Of a stretch of DNA of 64,000 bases, positions 35,869 through 46,393 are shown piece after piece. Origin of the DNA: Mortierella sp. BCC40632 (lineage: Eukaryota > Mortierellomycota > Mortierellomycetes > Mortierellales > Mortierellaceae). The notes below the pieces were generated by a model. That model was not told where the DNA came from and ran no database searches. It saw nothing but the letters and a program-made list of their open reading frames with translations. The position numbers and the translations under genes were made by a program. The stretch covers positions 744,001 through 808,000 of the forward strand of contig WAEK01000012.1 in the NCBI GenBank assembly GCA_011634665.1, in the 5' to 3' direction. The number at the start of each line of letters is the position of its first letter. Position 1 is the first letter of the stretch.

Positions 35869-38800
35869 AAGAAAAGGACCCTGCGTGTGTAGTCTAGACA
35901 TTCTCGCTAGCCGCCACCCCTCGCACTCACACCCATGCACTCTTTTTAAATATGTAATCTCTGTCGACAGCTTAAGCTGATTGCAACTGCTCCCGACCGG
36001 TTCGAACATCTTGTCACGCAACTCAAGTGGAGGTAAGTCTTTTTTTATGCCTGGCTGCTTTTTCGTATGAAACCATGTTCCTTTCAGCTAAAAACAGTCG
36101 TGAATATTCTCTCCTTCCTACACATCCCACACCCCACACTGCGAAAAACTAGGCTGTCTGAGGGTAACGGTGTGGCCATCTACGAGATCGGAGTTGCTGA
36201 CGATGGCTCGTTCGTAGGTCTCTCGCCTGCAGACATGGAGGTGTCCCTCAAGACACTCCACCGGATGGCTGAATTCTTGGGCGCAGATGTGACTATTCTT
36301 CGAAAAGTATCTGTCGCATCCACTCAGCATTCTCAACCCAACACTGCAGATGACCAAGACACTCCGATGAAGGATGTATACCAGACAGCTACTACGCCGG
36401 CCATGGTCCGAAAACATTTGACAAACAATGTCGGATCCCCTCTGATCGAACCAGAATATCTGGTGGTCGAGGCCAAGGTCTCGTCGCGACTTGCAGACGA
36501 GCATCGCTTCTTGGAAATACGTGTTGCACTTGTTGGAGGACCCGACGCAGGAAAATCCACTCTTTTGGGACGACTAGCTCATGGAATAGCCGATAACGGA
36601 CGTGGCAAAGCGCGTAAGCGTAGTTTCTTTTTCTTTTTCTTTTCTTTTTTTTCCCTCTTTGGCATTAGAGACCCCAATCACCAAGATTATAAACTAAATA
36701 CCGATTGTCTCTCTCATAGGGCTGAATTTGCTCCGACATCGACACGAGATCAGCTCAGGAAGAACGTCATCCATTTCTCATGAGGTCATTGGATTTACGA
36801 GCAAGGGCGATACTGTCAACTACAGCACAACCAACATTTCGAGTTGGCAAGAGGTCTGTGGAGCTTCAGACAAGGTCGTCACCTTGCTCGACACCTGTGG
36901 ACACCCTCGGTTTCTCAAAACGACTATTGCTGGATTGACAGGGCATGCACCAGATTACGCCTGTCTTGTCGTTGATTCGAGAGTTGGTGGTATCAATGAA
37001 ATGACAAGGGAGCACTTTGGATTGGTGATGGCTTTGGGACTGCCCTTATTTATTGTAGTGACAAAGATGGATGTGGCTACCAAGGAGCAACTCCGAGCTA
37101 CCGTCATGGCGCTGATGGCTCTTGTTCGTTCAACAACACCTTCCTGCCTTCCCAATGTCGGTTTGGGATCCTGGCACCTCCCCACCTATGGATCCTCCAT
37201 CACTACTACTTCACCATCGACATTTAAATACGTTCCTGTCATTGTCCATAATGAGAAGGATCTCGCTACTGCTGTGCGGCGGTTCTCGGACACTGGGATG
37301 ATCGAGTCCACTAACACAATAGCAATTCCGATCCTGTTGTTGTCGAGTGTCACAGGCGAGAATGTGAACTTGCTGGAAAAGTGTCTCTTCTTGCTACCAA
37401 AGCCCGAGATCAGCAACAGCCAGGACGTGAAGAGTGACAACCTCTCCAATACCCAAGGACATCGAGACCCTGTATGCTATCAGATTGAAGAGATTTACAA
37501 CATCCCAGGTATGTCCCTCTTTTAGCATTATGTGTGAACTTCTTGACTGCTGGGTACCAACTTTTGATACTTATCATCACCATGATGTGCTCCCTCCTCC
37601 CACTTCCTTTACAATAGACATCGGAACTGTTGTGGGAGGCTTCTTACACACAGGAAGGATAGAAGTCCACAGGCCAATATATGTATTCGACAACAGAAAA
37701 ACGGCATCTCGTGGGATGGGAGGAGGAAATGTGCAGCAAGGATCAACAATAACACAGGGATCACAGCCAAAACGCTTGAATAATCATGCTGCCAAGGAAT
37801 CAGGCAATCAAATGGGACTTTATCTTGGGCCTGTAGACAACGATGGAGGCTTTGTGCCCGTGGTGGTCAAATCGATTCATCGACAGCGCATGTCCATGCG
37901 ATCAACCGATTCTGGTCATACGGCCACCCTTGCGATCGAAGGTCCAGGATTAAATCGAGTCAAAGTACGGCGAGGAATGGTGGTTCTCGAAAGTGACACG
38001 GAGCCCAAGGGCAAGTGCTGTCAAAAGTTTGAAGCGGTCATTCAGGTATTGGCCCATGACGGGACTTTTGGTGTCGGGTTCCAAGGTATGAGAATGAACA
38101 TGAAGGGTTTGGTGTAAATGCATAAGCGGAAGAGTGAAGGACAAGACCGTTTAATTAATTGACACTTACCTCCTTTGGTCATTTCCCCATGTTGTGTCCG
38201 CGTTGAAATGTTCCTAGGCATGATTCACTGTGGTTCGGTGCATAGAAATGCAATTGTTTCCAGGATAGAACTGCTTCCTAATCTTGACCAACAAGCTGAC
38301 CAGGGCGAGAGTGTCAAGGACGATGCAAGACAGTTTGACTCAGAGTCTACAATTCGCACAGCCTCTATGGTCACATGTGACAGAAAGGCTTCCCCATCTC
38401 CGCAACCTCTTGATCATTCCAGACACAAAAGTAGAAAAAGACCGGATATTGAAGAAGAAGAGGAGGAGGAATTAGCTCTGAGCCAATGCCAACCCTCTCA
38501 GCAGGAAAGACAGCGATTCGACCAAGGTCCTGGCTCGCCCAGCTCGGACTATGAATCTGGAACAGGGTCATCCATGACAGGATCGGGGTCTACCCGATCG
38601 GGGACACCTGTATCTTTTAGCCAACGACCACAGCCGCGGGAATCCAGTCGACTGTTTGTACAGCAGGGTCTTTCGCAACCCCACAGTGATCAGGGAGAAG
38701 AGTCGCATGAGGAGCAAAACAAAAATGGGGAGGAAGGGGAGGTACCTGGACTAATTCCTGGAACGGTATCTTTTGAGAAGCTTAGGAGATTGTCTCTTGA

Positions 38801-39086
38801 AGCAGGTGATCTCAAGGATGAACCATGTTCAACTCTTCTTGGACCTCATGACAACAGCGACGACAACAGCAGCAACAGCAGTGGCAGCAGCAACGATGAC
38901 CATGAAGGTGCGATGTTGAGTTCAGATGAGAACAAGGGTGATCGGGATGCGGAGTTGATTGTTGGTAGCCGAGCACGCGTAGTGTTCAAGTTTTGCCACG
39001 GGGTCGTATTCATGCGAGAAGGAACGACTGTCTTGTTTCGGCATGGGCGAACAAAATGTATCGGCAAGGTATTAAGAATGATGTAG
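35536..39086 (+). CDS. GTPBP1: GTPBP1/GTPBP2-type translational GTPase, six exons
   Basis: Exons 35536-35643, 35971-36032, 36153-36613, 36720-37508, 37618-38085 and 38218-39086 join to 918 residues, all introns GT-AG. The GTPase has all loops: G1 VGGPDAGKSTLLG (about 186-196), G3 DTCGHPRF (268), G4 TKMD (325-328) and G5 SSVTG (about 419). DIGTVVGGFLHTGRI opens the second beta-barrel. This is the eEF1A/EFTu-like GTPBP1/2 family, linked in animals to ribosome rescue and exosome-coupled mRNA decay; a fungal role is inference. The last barrel starts with GMIHCGSVHRNAIVSRIEL and ends with FREGRTK-like FRHGRTKCIGKVL, but about 200 disordered Ser/Glu-rich residues are inserted between, an odd feature. 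G3 has Cys where Ala is usual. Confidence 0.92.
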
Positions 39087-42000
39087 TCCCAATAACGGAG
39101 AGATGTTTACTCTAGCTAATAGACACTTTTCTCTTCTTTCGAGAGGAGGAGGGGAGGGGATGATAACCCGAACACTCGCGCAAGCACTATTTCATAAATT
39201 TAGATCGTCATAATCTCGACAATGCCCAGGAAAAATATGGAAAAAAAGAAAAGGCTGAAGAACCCGCATCCTATCGGAGAATATCCTTGTGTTGGCAAAA
39301 AAAAAAAAAAAGATATTTTTCCTCTCTAGTGGTCTTTCCCCACAACGGCGACAACAATAACAGGGTGATCCGCCCAAAGTATGAAGGCGTTGAGCCATTA
39401 TTGCAAAGAGGGAAGGGAGGGGAGGGGAGGAGGGAGAGATGATGCAGACATGCAACTTTTTTTTCAGTTTGCAACAAGACACGGGATGAAAAGGTATTCT
39501 GTCGGAAAGGGCTTTGAGCACCCCATTCCAGCTTGTTTCGCGGGCGAGTGCCCAAAAATGTGCCACGCGATGTTGAATAGGATACGGGAGATAGAGAGAG
39601 AGAGGGAGAGACAAGTGAGCGTCAGAGGTCAAAGGAGAATTTCTTTTGGAGTCAGTCTTTTCTCTCTTTTTTCATCCAACAAAAGGAACAAAGGACATTA
39701 GAGTGCTGCTCACACAAACACACATACACATACGCACACATACAACACCTCGCATCGGATCCGTTTCCGGGAAGTACAACAGAGACCAGAGGGGAAAAAT
39801 AAGAGAGAGAAAACATGGAGGGGGAAGACCTCTCGGACCAATGGATTGCTGTACCAGCCTCGGGCTAGAAGGGAGAATGAAGCTAGCTGTGGCTGTTGAA
39901 TCTCAGCTTAACAAAGATAATCCAGAATGGAATGACTGGATCTCTCTTTTTCCCTGGTGGAAGGATGTGTGGCTGAGGGGGAGAAGGGAGAGAAGGGAGA
40001 GAAGGAGAAGGAAGAGGAAAGGGCGCGCGTTCGATCTCAACGATCGTTTGTTTTACTACGCCCAACGAACATCATTCCTGTCGACGACGCGTACAGACAA
40101 AAAGGGAGGGTCCAATACTCCTCAGGAAAGGAGGAGGACACTGATCCTTGTACACCTCTCACCCTATCCAAGAGGCAACGGTATGCCCAAAGGTGCCTGA
40201 TCACTCTCCCTAAAATGGAAGCCAAGAAGGCCCAGAAAGGTTGAGTTTTGCTGTCGGGCTGTCGGAACATTTACTGGACAAATTACACAATGCCAGGAAG
40301 GTTAGGCTTAGGGCTAGGGGAGGAGGAGAAAATGAGCAGAGCTGGGTCGATGATGAGGACGAGGGCTGGGGGAGAATTAGAGATGCAGACAAAGAACGAT
40401 CCTCACCCGGGTACACAAAGGGGAGTTTCGATGATCCGGCGTGTCCTCTCGACCTTGTGGCTTTCTGTCTTCCACCTCCAATCAAGAATCGCCTGAGGCA
40501 TTTGAGCATTCTAGCTGAGCTTTTCAAGAACATAAGGAGGGAGAGAGAGACGGAGAGGGGGTCTTTGTCATCCTCTTTGGTTTTGTTCTCACACTTGTTT
40601 AACAATGATTCTATGGAAGGTTCGAAACCAATGCTGGAGGACACAAGGACATGCTCTTCCCTCCCCTCACAGCATGCAGAAAAAAAAAATGCAACAGAAA
40701 GCTCTCCATACCCGGTCCCAACACTGCCCTTCTTGGCCTATGAACCGGCAAAATTGGAAGAGAGAGGCTGGGTGGGGTGAGAAGGAGTGGGGGAGTGAGG
40801 ATTACAAACACAGAGATCCAAATCGATGTATCTGCGTGTAGTGTGAATGTTGAATTTATGTGTGGTGTTAATGCGCGCGCGTGTGTGTGCGTGTGTGTCT
40901 GTGTGTGTCTGTGTGTGTGTGTGTGTGGAGGAGAAGGGGACCAGAAAGACGGGAACGTTCCCTTCTTACTCTCTCTCGCTCGCTCTCTCTCTCTCCTGGC
41001 CGTTTACATGTCCAATCGAGTGTGTGTGTTTCCCTCTGCTTTCGGCTCGCTCGGTTCTGATATTGCCGGCTTGTGTCGTTCAAGAGTCCGGTGGACGACA
41101 ACAACACAACAAACAAAAGTATATCTGCCCTGGAGGACAGCCAAGATAACCACGAGATGGCCCTTTTGCTCTATTTTCTTTTATTTACGATGGCCTATGC
41201 TAATAACAGTCCACCTCATAAACACCTGTCGCCTCATTAAACAGCATCCTTCTCCTTATCCTCCCTCTCCAAGAGGACGAAATAGGTGAATGACAGTGGG
41301 CGTGAATAAACAGCCAAGTGTGGGCGAATTCTCGTTTTACCGCGCTTCTGGGTGAGGATTCTTCTATATCGCTTTCAGCCCGTTTCGGAAGTAGTGTTCA
41401 GCGCCGAGAGACGCAGAAATGAAGTGTGACCGAGTCGTACAATGCAAGATTGCATGAAATCGTACTAGGCCTACTCTGCTTGTGCAATAGGGACAGACAA
41501 AAAAAAAACTTGAACGAGCGAATAAGAAATAGGATGTCCACGGCGCTCGGCTTGGTTCCTTTTTGCCTCATTTCCATCCCGTCAAAAAACAACAACAACC
41601 ACAAACAGATCATCGATTGGTTGTGTCCTCTCTCAAAAGCCCTCTTTCAGGCACCTCAGTAGTGGTCTCTTTTCTTTTTTAGTGAAATCCCACTCGGTAC
41701 GACGAGAGCATGCGAATATTTCGCGCTACCTCCCAAGAGGCCTGGCGCAAATCATCTTCTGAGGAAGCGACTTCTCTTCGGTCGTCGAGTGGGTTGGCTA
41801 TTTTTTCTCCGTGATGTCGTTGCCCACCTGCTTTTCTTGCTGTTTAGGATCGGTTTTGTCAGAAGCAATACAGACCAGGAACGGACTTTGGAAAGGAGGT
41901 CTACAGCCTACAAAGAAGAGAGAGGAGAGGGAGAAGGAGAGAAAAAGCGGCCAAGTAGCATGTTATCGATAGATAGACTCCCAAGAACTGTGGTAAACCT

Positions 42001-43290
42001 TGACCACGCGCGCAATAGGACCAGTGTAAACCAGGTAAACAAAGGATAGCGACTCGGCTCTTTTCTCTCTCATCCTCTGCATTCACAGCCTCAGACGGAA
42101 AAAAAGAAGCGAGCCCGTCCAAGTGGGTGCCACAAAGTGGAGGATGTGGCAGGTTTTTCTCTTCTTCTTAACCGAAAGGGTTCGGAGAAACACTAAGGCT
42201 CGATTGATTCGCCCTTTGTGTAGGCCAGGGATGGAACCAGGACACATGGGTCAAGAAAGGAGTACGCAAAGAAAAAAGAATTGGGTGGGAAAGCGAATAC
42301 CCCCCTCCCCTTGTGGGCTGCTGAGAAAGTGTATTTGCTTTGTGGTTGAAATGCAGCCGAAGGCGCAGGCAAGAGAAGATCGAGGCACGTCTTCTCTGAC
42401 TGCTGGGAACAATTCTAGTCTGGATTTCATGGTATTTTTTTTTCGCACAATTGTTTTGATTTCTCACACTGACCTTCATGGCCATGAGCAAAATGCTCGC
42501 CCTCAAATGGCTCACTACTTTTTCTCTTCATTTCTGTACAACCTAGGCAATGAGTTATATTGAAAAGATATAAGATCTGGGCGCTTTTCTCCCCCCGTCC
42601 ACTGAGTTAGGTGGCTCGGAAGGTGCATAAGCATAACCTTGATTCGAGTGTCGTCCTCAACAAGGTTGGAAGTCGTAACGAAAGAGTCTTTTTTGTATTG
42701 GCCAATCGGCGGGATTTGGCCGTTTTGCCAACGACCATCCACAGTCGCTCGCTCTTTCCCACCTCTTGGAGTGCCTTCGCTTGGGAGCACAAAAAAAAGA
42801 AGGTTTTTGGGAAGCCTACATTTGTTCCCCTACTCAGTTGTTTACTCTGTACTTTCATCTTAGGCAGGGAGTAAGGCTGGGCTTCCACACAAAATCCCAA
42901 AAAAAACTATGCGCTTTTGTTGATATTGGTCTTTGACGATTTTCTTGGAGAGACCACGTTGTACAATGGTAGTGTGCTAGCCCATGACCGAGAAAGAGGA
43001 GAGGTGGGCTGACAGGAGGAGGTCGGTAGGCTAAGATTTGTGTCCATGAGAGAGTCCTTTCTCAAGAAGCTCTCGGTGAACAAAAAAGAGGGGGGAGGAG
43101 GGGGAGGAGGGGCAGCTGAAGGACCTGAAATGGATTGGGCCCTGCTCGCATGTTCCTGTGATCCCACCATTCAGCTGAGAACAGCTCCTCACTTCCCCAA
43201 GTAGTAGACCTGGTACTTCTCTCTAAGAACTCTCACGTCTCGCACCCCTCCCCCCTCCCCCTTGCCTAATTTTCATCCCAGACCCTTCAC
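39087..43290. other. Long low-complexity spacer
   Basis: 4.2 kb dominated by GGA/GAGA tracts (39415-39440, 39592-39612, 39976-40020), CA repeats (39715-39750), an alternating GC/GT tract (40872-40927) and scattered A or T runs. The longest open frame, 40241-40780 (+), includes acidic and basic pieces (WVDDEDEGWGRIRDADKERS, LPPPIKNRLRHLSILAELFK) but lacks an ATG near its start, and a 144-residue frame overlaps it on the other strand. An AATAAA at 41305-41310 could end a transcript. No gene is supported. Confidence 0.4.
40872..40927. repeat. Alternating (GC)n-(GT)n tract
   Basis: About 55 bp of nearly unbroken purine-pyrimidine alternation, starting GTTAATGCGCGCGCGTGTG and continuing with GT repeats broken by two CT steps. 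Such sequence can adopt left-handed DNA under supercoiling. Confidence 0.85.
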
Positions 43291-43905
43291 ATGGAGCAAT
43301 CGTCCCACTATGAGAGTGTGCGTGGGAGTTCTTCTAGTCATATTCAGGAACAAAAAGAACGAGGTCTGGAGCCAAAAGGTCGCAGGAATTCGAGGAACAA
43401 CTTTCACTTAAAACCTGATGTATGAGAAGGAAGGCTGTCTCCCCTTCCTGGGAGCCAGTAATCACCCCTCTCTACCTTTTCGTTTTGTTCCGTCTTTTCT
43501 TTCTTTTTCTTTCTCTCTCTCTCTCTCTCTCTCTCCACTTTCTCTCTGCCTCTATCTCTTCAGTAGACATCTTTTTTCTTGCTGGCTTTTTTTTCTTTGT
43601 GTGTGTGTTTTTTTGCACCTATCCTGAATCACCAACCAACCTTCTTCCCACAGCTTCTGAATCAATGGATCGCTGTAGCCCTTGTATACGAATTGAGCCG
43701 ACAGAAGGCGGGTATGCAAGACGAGGAAGAGAAGCGGGGCAAAAGATACTTTAGTAAAGTCAAGAGAAAGCCTAACAACCCGTTCCAGGAAAAACAGGAA
43801 AACAAAAGGACCACTCTGATATTCAGCCGTAGGCGATACATTGCCGCGTCTGTATTCACCGGCCATGACAACTCTCTCAACTCTCACAAGGTCCACCCCC
43901 TTTAA
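43291..43905 (+). CDS. Possible two-exon small gene, unrecognised basic protein
   Basis: ATG at 43291 opens 43 codons (MEQSSHYESVRGSSSSHIQE to NNFHLKPD) ending exactly at a GTATGAG donor (43420). A strong acceptor (CTTCTTCCCACAG, ending 43653) is followed in phase by 83 more codons: LLNQWIAVALVYELSRQKAG, MQDEEEKRGKRYFSKVKRKP, then FSRRRYIAASVFTG and a TAA at 43903-43905. The 126-residue product is polar and basic with one short hydrophobic helix. A further acceptor at about 43957 could extend it into another frame (KMMEKRKRAVSPC), so the C-terminus is uncertain. An AATAAA near 44476 could serve it. No family is recognised, and chance joining cannot be excluded. Confidence 0.35.
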
Positions 43906-45408
43906 CTCTTCACCCCATCGTCCTTCTTACACCTCTCGCGACAAGTCATCTTTTAAGATGATGGAGAAGAGAAAACGAGCTGTCAGCCCCTGTACCAAAA
44001 GTACTCACATCCCCCCTGCCAGAAAACCTTTTTTTTTCTTCTTTTTTTTCTTTTCTTTTCTTTTCACGCTAACACCTATTTGTTTATCGCATCAAGTGTT
44101 TGCTTATCTTCTTTTTCCCACAGTTCCAATGGAATCGCCTCCTTGGCGATTGGGACCACAATAACAATGATGCTATTATGTTATGTTGTAATGCACGCAC
44201 AAATGGGATTACGCATCACAATAGAGAGAATATGTATACGAAAAATAGGAAAGGGGGGGCAGGGAATACTCATGTTGTCCAAGTCATATATTTTTTTTTT
44301 TTTTTTTTTTTTTTTTACTTGAAGCAACACCCTTGATCAACATCGCGGATCTTGATGAATTAATAATACACAGACCAAACTTGCATGGCAATGTACGTAC
44401 TCCTCTTTACTTCACGGGCCAGCTGTCAAAATAATGTAGGAATATGTTTGTAGGCCCAGAACCTGAGCGGGATTAATAAAGGTCTCGAAAAAGAGAAAAG
44501 AACAAAGGAAAAAAAAAAAAAAAAAACGTGGGAGAGAGTCAAGAATAGACCCCTCCTTTCTTGAGCAGCTCCTAAGCTTCAGTTGATAAGAAATGAAAGG
44601 CGAAGTACCCTCTTTGGTTCTTCCGGTCGAATAGCTAAGGCGGAATAGAGGAGAGAGAGAGAGAGAGAGAGATCAGGGATACCTTGGGCAGGGTATATGT
44701 GAGGGAGCATAGAGTGAGCGAGCGAGGTTGCTCTAAGCAGGCTCCTCGTGATGATAGAGGAGGTAAAGTCTACTCCAGGGCTTAGTGGAGAAGAAGGGGG
44801 AGGCGGCACCAACCGGAGGCTGAGGAAATGAGGAAAGAGGAATGCCTGGAAGTAAACTCTAATTGTCACGAGTCGAGTAACGCCTGCACCGGAACCTGGA
44901 ACCAAAAAAAAATAAATAAAAAATAAGAGATCTTGGGTCATTGGCTGCACGGTGTCCGTGGCTTTTTTTGGCAGTTGGCCGGGATGGCTGGTTCGTTGCG
45001 TCCGTATGAGTGCGACATTCCATTTTGTCTTCTTCTTTTTTTTCGTGGAACATCGATTCTCGAATATGGAAATGCCTGGAGGTCATTCGAACAGCTGGAG
45101 AAAAGATCTTCAGTCTTCCCTCCCTGTCTCTCCACTTTCCACTCTAGGAGTCGCCGATCACTAACATTTTTACTCTCCCACACCCACTCATGCTCCCTTT
45201 TTGTCTTTTCCAAATGGCTGTGTGCAGGGTCACAAGGAGCCATAACGCTTCACTGATTGCAGGGAAGACGTAATCCGAGTACCTTTTCTGTGTCCTCTCC
45301 CATAAGATACGACGGGCAAGACTACAGCTACAGTTGTACAACCTGTGGAAAGCGCATTGGCAACTAAGGAGCACCTTCCTTTGGCTGCAGTTTCTAGAGC
45401 TGCACTAC

Positions 45409-45426
45409 TGTAGCTGTACAGCTACA
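45409..45426. promoter_or_regulatory. 18-bp perfect palindrome
   Basis: TGTAGCTGTACAGCTACA is a perfect inverted repeat. A related, imperfect copy (CTACAGCTACAGTTGTAC) lies about 85 bp upstream at 45322-45339. The pair is nearly 1 kb before the transporter start, compatible with a binding site for a dimeric regulator, which is inference. Confidence 0.3.
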
Positions 45427-46196
45427 CAGCCTTCGCACACATGGTCTCCGATCCTCAAGCCATTCGAAACGTCCATCTGTGGCACTGAGAGACTCTTACC
45501 AAAGTATCCACTCCATGAAGCCCAGGCTGCAGGATACCTTTAAAGAAAAGAAGGAAAAGTAGACTAACTAATTCAAAGTGTGTCAAACGCCGCTAGAAAC
45601 GTACATTGACATGCACGCCTACGCCAGAAGCAAAACGCGCAGCAGCGATGGAGCTCAGGAGTAGTTGCGCGACCTTTGTAAAAGGAAGGGAACTACGAGT
45701 CTGTCAAGGATAGAGAAACATGGGCTGGAGCAATCGGCGAGTAGGCGTGCGCAAAAGTGTTCAGCGGTCATGTCTAGCTCGCGAAACGTCCCTATTGGGC
45801 TAAACTCGCACGAGTTAGCTTTAAATGCCGCCGAAGAAGGGAAGAGGCACATATTTGAGATTGAAGCCGACTCTTCTTTCTTTTTCGGCTGCAGCGAACT
45901 AATTCAGTGTGCTCTCAGGGCTCGGCCTATTCAATCGCGACTGGGCTGCAGCTTGTTACAGACGATCATTTCCAGAGGGCTGGGACCACTCAAACCCATC
46001 CTGATTAAGCCAGTAGAACTTTATCGGGCCTTGTCTCTGCCTGTCGTCTCCGCATTTGGGGGTGCGCTCGCTCACCTTCCGGCTCTCACCCAGACTGCCG
46101 CGCATGTGCGTGTGCCCCTCGGCCGTTTTCCTGTTCATTCGATATTCGACTTTCTTTCCTGAATATTGTAAAGGGAGGCAGTAAACCAGGTCATCC

Positions 46197-46204
46197 TATA
46201 AAAG
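46197..46204 (+). promoter_or_regulatory. TATA box of transporter copy B
   Basis: TATAAAAG 197 bp upstream of the start codon, matching sequence and distance seen at copy A. The leader between is C/T-rich. Confidence 0.6.
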
Positions 46205-46393
46205 CAGATGGTCGCCTCGTCTCTTTTCTTTTCTCTTTTCTTTTCGTTGGTTCTGCAGTGCAAACTCCACCCCTTTGTCCTCCCGCTCGTCACGTCTCCT
46301 CCGCCTTGAAAGGCTCTTCTCTTCTTTCCTTTTCTTCTCTCCCACCCAACCTCTCTCTCGCCCACCCACACCTCACACCCTTCTCTGCCAAAA

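Larger units (their letters stand above)
43906..46393. other. Spacer and promoter side of transporter copy B
   Basis: Contains T/A runs (44289-44317 and 44510-44526), a GA repeat at 44652-44672, a pair of GTAGCTGTA-type palindromes at 45322-45426, and a CT-rich leader just before the transporter ATG. An open frame at 45665-46162 (165 residues) has no recognisable motif and sits in the promoter. No gene is supported. Confidence 0.4.

Noticed and set aside
40241..40780. 179-codon open frame on the plus strand
   Set aside because: It has some protein-like pieces but no ATG near its start, no fitting upstream exon, and an equally open 144-codon frame on the other strand.
45665..46162. 165-codon open frame before transporter copy B
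   Set aside because: It overlaps the promoter region up to the TATA box, has no recognisable motif and no splice partners.
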